This document shows positions 61,135-64,000 of a DNA stretch of 64,000 nt, one piece after another. The notes under the pieces were generated by a model. It did no database searches and was not told where the DNA came from. It saw only the letters and a program-made list of their open reading frames with translations. Made by a program: the position numbers and the translations under genes. Every line of letters starts with the position of its first letter. Within the stretch, counting starts at the first letter, position 1. This stretch comes from Rhynochetos jubatus (lineage: Eukaryota > Chordata > Aves > Eurypygiformes > Rhynochetidae): positions 4,134,589-4,198,588 of the forward strand of contig CM050652.1 of NCBI GenBank assembly GCA_027574665.1. The letters run 5' to 3'.

Positions 61135-61302
61135 AGAAAATTGCCTGGAGAAGCTGTGGATGCCCCATCCCTGGAAGTGTTCAAGGCCAGGCTGGATGAG
61201 GCTTGGAGCAACCTGGTCTAGTGGAGGGTGTCCCTGCCCATGGCAGGGGAGTGGAACTGGATGATCTTTAAGGTCCCTTCCAGCCCAAACCATTCTGTGA
61301 AT
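61135..61302 (+). mobile_element. CR1 LINE 3'-terminal fragment
   Basis: It starts 'TTGCCTGGAGAAGCTGTGGA' and runs through 'GGAGCAACCTGGTCTAGTGG' to 'CCCAAACCATTCTGTGAA'. It is a short 5'-truncated copy. Confidence 0.93.
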
Positions 61303-62520
61303 ATCCGCTGCTCTCCCATTGTGTACCAGGCCAGTCACTTGATTGTAGAAGGTTATCAAGTTGGTCAAGAATTTTGCCCTTGGTGAGTCCATGCTGACTA
61401 CTACTAGTGATTTTTATCCTTCATGAAAACAGTTTCCAGAATTAGCTGCTCCAGAATCATAAATAAAGGAAAATTTGCTACAAATTGGAAAAGAGCAAGA
61501 GCATCTGTACAGCTGAGGGCTGCTTACATATGCATCTAGCATGGGTAATGTGTTCCTGACCAGGTGTGAGACCACAACCCTGTTCCTTTCCCCAGTAAAG
61601 CAAGAGCTTGTGATCGTAGAGAGCTTGTGTTGCTTACAAGCACTTTCTGTACCAGCAAGTGCAGTACTATGTGGCAGTGATTGACTCCTTCGGAGAATTC
61701 ATGCCTGTAGGTGATGAGGTGCTTGTCCTTAGAAGAGGAGTGGGGATTGATTGCATTAAGAGTGCAGTGCCTGTTACTTTGCCATCAGCTGGGCAGTGAG
61801 AGTAGACAGCCTCTCTGCAACTAGAGGGTTTATTTGCTGCTTTGAAAACTCCTGTGTTTTCTCCAGTGCTGTTTGGATTTCTAAACCTCACATTTCCATT
61901 TCTCTATGAAAGGAAGACCCTTCAGGGGAGACAGGCACTTGTAGATGCACTTGCTGCCTGAACTTCAGGAACCTGGTGGCAGTCAGCACCTGAGTTTGGG
62001 CTTCACCCCTGTGCCAGAGGAAAGAATTGAGCTGTTGTGAAATTCTGGGTCTGTCAGCCAGGAGATTTTGCTTTGTGCTGCACAGAGCTGCAGAAGAGGT
62101 GGGTTTTTCATAGATGGGTTTGAGGGTAGTGCCTGGGCTTCAGAATTCTTTTGTATGTGTCCTATAGGCAAGACTTCTACTAAAGGACTTCCCTCTTGCC
62201 CTGTGATGCTGCAGATCTCACAAGGCTCCAGCACTGGTTTCTCTTGAATCCTGTATGCCAGCTCCAGACCTTTTTGGGAGAACTTCCCTTAAAACATGAA
62301 TATTCTATGTTGATTGACACTTCAGGACCAGTCACAGGCAAGCCTGGTGCTGTGTGATCATGGAAGAACAAAGGAATTCCTGTGGAATGTGGCTCACACA
62401 CCACTGACATCTGGTTATAGCTGTAGAAGGGATTTTTGTGAAGTCCAGCTGGAGGTGGTCAGGCAGTTCCAGGCAAGGTGCATGACACGTGACTTTAATA
62501 CATGAACCAAACCCATCTCT
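61303..62520. other. Intergenic DNA without recognised features
   Basis: I see no gene or repeat in this stretch. Confidence 0.5.
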
Positions 62521-62672
62521 GTCCAGAGAAGCTGTGGATGCCCCATCCCTGGAAGTGTTCGAGGCTTGGAGCAACCTGGTCTAGTGGAGGGTGTCCCTAC
62601 CCATGGCAGGGGCTTGGAACTAGATGGTCTTTAAGGTCCCTTCCAACCCAAACCATTCTGTGATTCTGTGAT
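62521..62672 (+). mobile_element. CR1 LINE 3'-terminal fragment with a small internal deletion
   Basis: 'GTCCAGAGAAGCTGTGGATG' leads to 'GTGTTCGAGGCTTGGAGCAA', where about 15-16 bases present in the neighbouring copy at 61.2 kb (the part containing AAGGCCAGGCTGGATG) are missing. The tail is TTCTGTGATTCTGTGA. Confidence 0.93.
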
Positions 62673-64000
62673 CTAAATGAGCATTTAGGATAGTAATGAT
62701 CACCTTTCTCTTTTTACAGGCCAGTGGGTTAGATGCGCTGTTTGCTTTGAATGACCACTGTGATTTTACCTCTTGTTTACTGTTAAAAATCTTATGTCAC
62801 TCGAGATAAGACTCAGCAAGTTAGTGGTGAGGAGTAAAAATGTAGTAAAGTCTGCAGGACTTTCAGTGGCTGGGAAAAAAGGTGGGAAAGTCTCTCTCGA
62901 GAGAGAAATGGATGACAAAAGCCTTGTCTGTATGCCTGTGCTTGGTGCCTTACCCAGAATTATGCAGTAGCTGACAGTAAAAACTAATGGGATCCTGCTG
63001 CCAGCTGTTCTCCTTTAGTGATCTGTCTGGCTGTGGCAGGTGGCGCTGGGCGTTGCTCGCAGCTTTCTGCACACCCGAGCAAAACCACAGCTCTCCCTAT
63101 CAGTAAGCAAACTCTTACTTGAATGGGGGGAAAAGGGGACATTGAGGTGGAAAAGCTGCAACAGATTAGTGAAAGCCAAAGAAAACGTTGCAATTAGTGG
63201 GAGAAGGGGTCGCGTGCATGCTTCTGCAGATTCTTCCTCTCATATCTGCTTGCTCTGATTTCTGATCCCTGCTGAGCTTATTGCAGCTTTATGGCATTTC
63301 CTTTCTTCTTTCGTTTTAGCATCAGGAAATGGGGAAATCCCAAAGCACGGCGATTTGTGCTGCGTTTCGTTCTTGTTAGCACAGAAATGTAAGAGCACAG
63401 CCTTCTGTCTTTTTCCAAACAGCGTTAACACATGCCAAGCTTTCAGCCCTGTAGATGGGGGGGTGTCCCCTGTTCCCTGCTGTCCCCCGGACAGTACCTC
63501 CTGTGCAGGACACCCTGCTGCCTTGCTGTGGCAGGCCCGAAGGCTGCTGCTTGCCTGCCCATCTCCCAGCAGTAGCATGCTCTCTCCCGCACTGCCTTTG
63601 GCTTATGAGATAAACCAGCTAATGTTGGGGATGGTTAAAGGAGGCGACGGAGATTTTGCAAGGATGCTTTAAGCAGCATAAAGCCCAAGACAACCCCAGC
63701 TATATGGAAAACAGGATCTTTCCCAGGAAGATGACTAACCCTTTCCTTGCTTCTCTCCTGTTTCTTACTCCTCCTGCAGGAAGAATGTGTTGTTTTTCCA
63801 AAGCAGGTATTAAGCATCTTGCCACTTCATAGCCCTTGAGTTGTTTTTCCTCTTCCAATCTCTCAGATGTGATCTCTAGCCTCCACTTGAGAGCTTGCAG
63901 CCAGTCAACAGCTCAGGAATCCGTGTGGTCCTGCCAAGACAAAGGTCTTCAAATCACAGATTTCTCCACCTTTTGCCGTCGGCAGAAAGCTGGGTAGCTT
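62673..64000. other. Intergenic DNA at the right edge
   Basis: No gene is supported. A 27-base exon-like unit at about 63780-63806 has a good pyrimidine tract and GT donor but no recognisable coding content. Moderately G+C-rich stretches lie near 63030-63080 and 63440-63600. Confidence 0.45.

Noticed and set aside
57241-64000. Expected PFKFB3 exons
   Set aside because: None of the conserved kinase-domain wording or known N-termini of PFKFB3 appears in any frame.
1-64000. CRISPR arrays, operons, insertion sequences, tRNA or rRNA genes, endogenous retroviruses
   Set aside because: The sequence is vertebrate. No regularly spaced repeats, cloverleaf-like genes or paired LTRs with gag-pol frames were seen; the only mobile elements recognised are CR1 LINEs and older LINE remnants.

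Overview
This is vertebrate, almost certainly avian, genomic DNA. It has intron-split genes with GT-AG boundaries, no operons, and at least a dozen CR1 non-LTR retrotransposon fragments of the bird type (3' ends with the characteristic 'aaggtcccttccaacccaaaccattctatgatt'-like tail). I cannot name the species. The gene order, IL2RA on the minus strand and RBM17 on the plus strand, is the order known from human 10p15 (IL15RA-IL2RA-RBM17-PFKFB3). The left edge is therefore expected to lead towards IL15RA and the right edge towards PFKFB3, but I see no exon of either in this window.

Layout. 1-2.95 kb: sequence downstream of IL2RA with no supported gene. 2.95-20.95 kb: IL2RA (CD25) on the minus strand. 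I rebuilt seven coding exons with consistent splice phases, giving a 251-residue receptor: signal peptide, sushi 1, linker, sushi 2, two micro-exons for the stalk, and a split transmembrane segment. An eighth, mostly 3'UTR exon follows, running to tandem poly(A) signals near 2.97 kb. Intron 1 is 10.2 kb. 21-41.9 kb: intergenic DNA between the divergently transcribed genes, holding young and ancient CR1 fragments and simple repeats. About 41.96-42.54 kb: a CpG island promoter with NRF1, NF-Y, GC-box and YY1-like motifs. 42.2-57.24 kb: RBM17 (SPF45), with a non-coding first exon and eleven coding exons, reading to a complete 402-residue splicing factor with a G-patch and a C-terminal UHM-type RRM. 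57.24-64 kb: intergenic DNA with three CR1 3'-end fragments.

The two genes are functionally unrelated. IL2RA is a high-affinity IL-2 receptor subunit on lymphocytes. RBM17 is a ubiquitous splice-site selection factor in the nucleus. Their adjacency is ancestral synteny.

Most interesting points: (1) IL2RA has an in-frame TGA exactly at the end of the transmembrane segment. The same frame beyond it, across a phase-correct splice to exon 8, still reads a short basic tail like the mammalian cytoplasmic tail. (2) Skipping the 64-nt transmembrane exon 7 would open a different 71-codon frame in exon 8, a candidate soluble isoform. (3) Oppositely oriented, nearly complementary CR1 copies flank RBM17 exons 5-6, a configuration that can drive circular RNA formation or RNA editing. 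(4) A second transmembrane-plus-polyarginine reading frame lies inside the IL2RA 3'UTR. I found no previously undescribed system of the operon or defence-island kind, and nothing in the window suggests one.
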